Source of the DNA: Linepithema humile
Lineage: Eukaryota; Arthropoda; Insecta; Hymenoptera; Formicidae
DNA: 64,000 nucleotides
Direction: 5' to 3'
NCBI RefSeq assembly: GCF_040581485.1
Contig: NC_090135.1
Span: 9,107,001 to 9,171,000, forward strand
A program made the position numbers and the translations under genes. Below, piece by piece: positions 58,976 through 64,000 of the stretch. The notes beneath the pieces are model-generated. The model had not been told where the DNA came from. It ran no database searches and was given only the letters and a program-made list of their open reading frames with translations. Position 1 is the stretch's first letter. Every line of letters begins with the position of its first letter.

Positions 58976-61973
58976 TTTGCTGTTTTTTTTCTTACTTTTC
59001 CTCAATCAATTTCTTCCACACTGTAGCACTATCCTTTCTAACACAACTCTGAAAATAAAATAAAAGTAAGATATAGTGTATTCAAAAAGTTATGGCAAAC
59101 AAATAATAATTTTAAATATAAAAACAGCATGCGACAATTTGATTCTTGACATTTCTGTGTTCTGTTCAACTGATATTATTGGTGCTGATGTCATTGTAAT
59201 CTTGTTATCAATGGTGATTCATCAATGCACAGATATTCTTTTGGCATTTAAAGCAAGTAATAAAAATGCTTTGATTAGCAGATAGTAATACAATAAATAA
59301 TTATTACAAAAAATGTATTCTAATTAACAAATACTATCGCATGATCAAATAATTGTATATTATTTTCGATTATTAAAAAGTTTTTTAAATGTAATATTTA
59401 ACTAATTAATTTTATACTTTTTACACAATTACTCATGAAAAATTATCTCTTCATTAATTATACATAAATTTACATTTGGAGTTTATTTGCACAATTAGCT
59501 TAAATTGTATCACAACAAAGATATTAATTTCATTTGATGAATATAATTATGTAAATATAGAACAATTTTCTAAAATTCAAAAAGTAAAGATAACTAAAAT
59601 TATTTTAATTTTTAAATCAATTAAAAATGTGTTTTTTCCTCATAATTTAGTGGAAAAAATAAATCAATATACAAAGATTTAATAAATTAATTTACAACTT
59701 TTATATAAATAATATAATTAAATAAAAATAAGAGTGATTCAAAACATTACACATCTGGATGAAATAAAATTCAAATCACTAAAATATTTAATATTTATCC
59801 TATTTCATCCAATGATATGCAATAATGTTTTGATGCCTTCTGCGTTTATTCATGTTATACATAATTATACTTCCATAATTACACTAAATAAAAAATTTAT
59901 ATTAAATTCCTCACATGCTCGTGACAAAAATCGTGTTGTATAAAAATTGTGTTTTGTTGTCACAGTTTCACAATACAATATTATGATAATAAAATATAGC
60001 CACAACCCACTGCACAAAACACTTTCTTACATATATTAAAAAGGATCGAACTATTTGCAAAAATCTATTCTCTACACTAACAGTTACTACCTGTGATCTG
60101 ACAGTACGACGATGGACATAACCTGAAAGAACAGGCGGTTACTCGAGCACGACGGCTCGCGTCTTTTTTCGTCAGGTTACGTCATCCCCGCGGAGTATCA
60201 TCGATCCCCTCCTGGGCACGTCACACTTCTAGAACGCGATGTCGACGTTGATCACCCGTGATCATCCGTTGCTCCCGTTCGTTTCTCGAAACAACCTGAA
60301 TTCCGCAGATTTCTTCGATTTTTAGTGTTACCAATTCCTGAGCACAAACATGCCGCACCGATGTCCTCGATACTTTCGCACGAAGAAAATGGAGGGAAAG
60401 CTATATCATTGCGCTGTTTCTCATAGCGCAAAACTGTATATCCGCTGTATATTTGTGAAAAATAAACGCTTCACTGATATCCTGAAATAGTGCCAAGGTT
60501 ATGAGATAAAGCATCTCTTCCTAGGTCGATTCTATCAGCGTTAAATAATTGTTTTAGCGATTACAAAAGAAGATATGAATTATTAAATATTCGCAGAATG
60601 AAATAAAAATGTTGAAAAGAAATAAATCAAATCAACGAAGAATTTTTCATCTGAATGAATCATGAATATCTGATATTATTATGATTACGATTGCTTTCCT
60701 TTTTCTATCGCAACAATGCAAAAGTGACGATAACAGATTGTCGATTCGTTTGATCAGAAGACAATCATATTACGATTAATTAAATATCTACATTGATTAC
60801 GTCAATCATCGACGCGAATAGAATCGGTTTTGTGTATGTAACACCGGCTGTTTTACATAATTCTGTTTGTTGGCAAATATAACTTCTGTCTTATAATAGC
60901 GATTACGTGACATTACATTACGTGTATGTATATGTATTCCGTACAGCGTTGACGATGCTTTAATCATGACTGTCAGTGCTTATCTCGATTACTAATGTCG
61001 GTATCTCGCGCATAACAAAGTGTTGGTTACAAGAGTTACATCACTTGTCGCTATAGCTTTTCGCGGGGAATACTTTTCAATTGAACACGCCGACAAAAAC
61101 ATAATGCTGATACAATATATAGAATATACGAGAACATAGTTACCGCTTGAGAATATTTGAGATCCTTTTCTTTGAGATCAATTATTTCGTACGAGCGAGA
61201 TAACTTTTGCGTGTGGAACGCCGCAACGGTTTCTCAACATCATTTTGCAAAAATATGTTGGCCGCCTTGCTGCGTTATCAAGCTCCGCATGAGATGTTTC
61301 TCGCGATCGCCGCTAGAAGGTCGCAACGTTGATATTTGTCGAAAAACTTGTTCAGATAATTTACAAAATTTTTTGAATATTTATTCTTTTAAAATTAAGC
61401 GTTGTATTTGTTGGGACTGGTGTTTCGTTTTTTTCTTGGTATATCAATTCTTATTTTTCAACTATTGTTATGACCACAAAATCCTCTTATACTCGATTTA
61501 CAATTCTGATTTTTCCTACAAAAAAATAATTACAAACTTTTTATCGTAAAAAATTATTATACATAAAATTTGATTGTTTTACGCCTTGATAAAATACTAT
61601 TTGGAATAAAATACTTTCATTATATATTTTATTCCAATATTTGTGCATATATGCTTTTTTATATAATTGTGGAAAACTTGTATGAAAAGTTTTCCACAAA
61701 AGAACTTTAATGAACGTGATAGAATTTATATGTAACGATAAGAGTGCTAAATTTAATTAATAATCGCAGTGCAATATATTATCACTTTAATTAATTTCTT
61801 AATTTGAATTCCGCTTATCTGTATCATTATCAGAGATAAAATATACGAAGAGATTCGCGTTTTGTTACAAATAATTTTATTAATAAATATAAGACCAGAA
61901 TTGTTCACAAGGCACAGATTCCACAGATCGTTCGAGCAAAACGCGCGAAGGAGACTGAAAGGTTTTCCCTCCG
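58976..61973. other. VPS13 leader and intergenic stretch
   Basis: A TTTTCAG acceptor sets the 5' edge of the first VPS13 coding exon at 59048. A donor (GATCACAG|GTAGTA) ends a probable non-coding leader exon at 60091, next to a CpG-richer block at 60100-60400 that may be the promoter. The intron 59049-60090 and the AT-rich remainder up to 61973 show no credible gene. The + strand open frame at 61157-61549 has low-complexity, unconserved-looking content. Confidence 0.5.
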
Positions 61974-64000
61974 CTAGTCCAATGTTTCCTTTCCGGTTTT
62001 TGGTAGCATGAATGAGAAGACACCGCACGCTGAAAATCAATCATGTTATATTAGTTTATGATGTCAATTAAGATTAAAACCAGCATTTAGACAACTTCTA
62101 AATGGAAATAGAACAATATTATCATTTTTTTTCACAAAAAATTGAAATATATGCGCGAAAAAGTATTTCAAAATTGCCTCAGATCCAAATTACATTTTTG
62201 ATTACAATTGAATTTAAATAGAAAAAATTTCTTACCGAACAGAAACGCGGCGAACAATATGATGGGAACTACGCAGGCTAAATCGATGAGATAACCAAAC
62301 ACCAGGTTGCCGACTAAAGCACCCAGTCGACCCATTGTTAGCGACAAAGCCGCGGCCATCACTCTGAAACATTATTAACAAATTAATCAATTTCAGGCTG
62401 AAGGAATAAAAAGGTCGAAGAAAGCGCAATTGTTTGCTCACCTGAGATTCGTCGGGAACATGTCGACAATCACGCAGTAAACTAGAGAGATCCCGAGGGA
62501 CGTAAGGGCCTCGAATATGCACGAGAGCACCAGATTCTGCGTCGAGTCCACCACATAATAGAAGCCCACGGTCACCGCGCCGGAAACCACCAACGACACG
62601 ACTGAAAGCACAGTTTCGTTTCGTCTAATTTGGACAATTACGGAGAACTTAATTGCATTTTGATGATTAAAATCCAATTCAATTTAATCAGAGAAGTTAA
62701 AATTTAGATAATTGTACGTTAGAACATGCTCTCGGTTCCTGATCCTAAGTTCTCAAATCTCGATACTCACTCAGGAAGAATTTCGCTCCAAGTTTGTGCA
62801 CGAAGACGGGCAGGATGATGGAGCCGGGGATGCAGGCGAGACCTATGTATACGGTGTGCAGGTAAACGGAAGGCGCGATTATCGTGTCGCATCCGTACAG
62901 ATCGAAGGAGGTGGTGTTGTCCGACAGAGCGGATACTATGCACACCGACGTGGTCTCGCCGGGATTTGTGTGCTCAAATTGCTCGAATCTTGTCGAAACA
63001 AAATCAAAATCACAAAGGATAAGTCAATTATAAAAATTAAAATTTAATAAAGTAAGAGAACTGTCGATTAAAGTTTAAATAAAGTCACTAGTACGTAAAA
63101 AGAAAACTTTTTTTAATATTCTAAAAAGGATTTGTGCTTTCAAACTTCGATATTTGCACTTGTTGGAATTAGAATTAAAGTTGGAGATGAAATTAATACT
63201 AAAGCTAGAAATAAAATTAAATTTTTATCAGAATTATACGCCAATCTTTTACCGTGTGACTTTATATAAACAGTTTTCCACAGAAAAATCGATATGATAA
63301 ACACTTTTATCGAGAAGTGGAAGTTACCTGGTGAACAATTCCGGAAACCAGACCATTAGAGTGTAGTAGCTGCTGGTGAGTCCGAATTGAATAGCACAGG
63401 CGAGCAGAGTGTTGCGTAAATAGGGCGGTTTGCAGAGCGCAGTCGTAAGATCCCGTATTTCTGCAAGGAGCACCTTCAGGTCCTTCCGCTTGTGCAATTT
63501 CAGAGATCTAGTACTCTTATCCTTCGTCTTTTCTTGCAGGCACTTCACCTGTAGCGAAAAAAAAAAATTCAAATAATTTGCTGCCGTCTTGTTTCTACAA
63601 CGAAAAAATTGTAGCAGCCTTACCGGATAAGTGTCGGGATCGGCGCCGGTGTTGCGCGAGTAGATCCACTTGAACACCTCGAGCGCGGCGTCGGTCTCGC
63701 CGCACTCCAGCAGGAACTTCGGGCTCTCCGGGAAGGCGAAGAGCCACAGGCCGAGCATGAGCGACGGCAGGGCGCAGAGCGCGACGAAGAGATTCCACGA
63801 CTTGAAGTAGAACGTCTCGCTCACGTACGTCAAGTCCATTGGTATGATCAGCCAGGCAATCACTGAAAATGATTCGACACCTCGAGCTTTGACTCTTCAA
63901 GAGCAGATTACGAAACGACGAAGGCTACTTACGCGGCAGCACGATCACGCCGACCGTCCAGAACATCTCCATCCAGCAGAGACAGCGCTCGCGGTACTTC
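61974..64000 (-). CDS. SV2-like major facilitator transporter, 3' part
   Basis: The gene runs off the right edge, so the N-terminal half is missing. Visible exons: 63932 to beyond 64000, about 63626-63863, about 63329-63548, about 62772-62985, 62442-62601, 62236-62363, and 61974-62029 ending in TAG. The protein belongs to the synaptic-vesicle-glycoprotein-2-like branch of the major facilitator superfamily, with 12 membrane segments. Evidence: 'RCLCWMEMFWTVGV', the post-helix-6 motif 'FPESPKFLLECGETDAALEV', a lumenal loop ('FEHTNPGETTSV'), then 'NLVLSCIFEALTSLGISLVY', 'VDMFPTNLR' and 'GNLVFGYLIDLACVVPIILF'. The end 'LPKTGKETLD' matches the LP(N/K)T ending of the family. Insects carry many such paralogues, so the substrate is not predictable. 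Its promoter lies outside the window. Confidence 0.88.

Noticed and set aside
61157..61549. 130-codon open frame on the + strand
   Set aside because: Cys/Phe/Tyr-rich chance frame in AT-rich intergenic DNA with no motif and no splice partner.

Overview
The window looks like nuclear DNA of an insect, most likely a hymenopteran such as an ant; that last step is inference. Genes are split into many short exons by AT-rich GT-AG introns, coding exons are clearly more GC- and CpG-rich than introns, and every recognised product is a conserved animal protein. There is no operon layout, no CRISPR array, and I noticed no tRNA or rRNA gene. Most coordinates come from splice motifs and reading-phase agreement read by eye.

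Layout from left to right: an unrecognised two-exon gene (+, 234-1010); ArfGAP1 (-, 1858-4281) with a CRE-bearing promoter and a 27-bp minisatellite upstream; two tandem multiple-inositol-polyphosphate phosphatase (MINPP) genes (-, 6011-8982 and 12440-15635); a Tctex1-type dynein light chain (-, 16355-17326); an HD-superfamily phosphohydrolase homologue (-, 19083-20847); PIGG, the GPI ethanolamine-phosphate transferase 2 (+, 22122-26946); TMEM94, the ER magnesium transporter (-, 28161-37285); a Lifeguard/TMBIM protein (-, 37972-39860); a possible small orphan gene (-, 40614-40898); the full VPS13 A/C-type lipid-transfer gene in about 43 exons (-, 41394-58975); and the 3' part of an SV2-like transporter (-, 61974 to the window edge).

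Many of these proteins act in the secretory membrane system: ArfGAP1 at the Golgi, MINPP in the ER lumen or at the surface, PIGG and TMEM94 in the ER, Lifeguard in Golgi/ER membranes, VPS13 at ER contact sites. I see no sign that they form a regulated unit; this is probably ordinary gene neighbourhood.

The points most worth a second look are: the downstream MINPP copy has lost all three catalytic signatures that its neighbour keeps, yet has gained or kept a GPI-type tail; the HD-family protein has its namesake His-Asp pair changed to Gln-Asn; a 489-bp foldback element with a 9-bp target duplication sits right behind a VPS13 splice donor; several other short inverted-repeat elements lie in introns and promoters; and VPS13 has a frame-neutral 42-nt exon inside its VAB domain.
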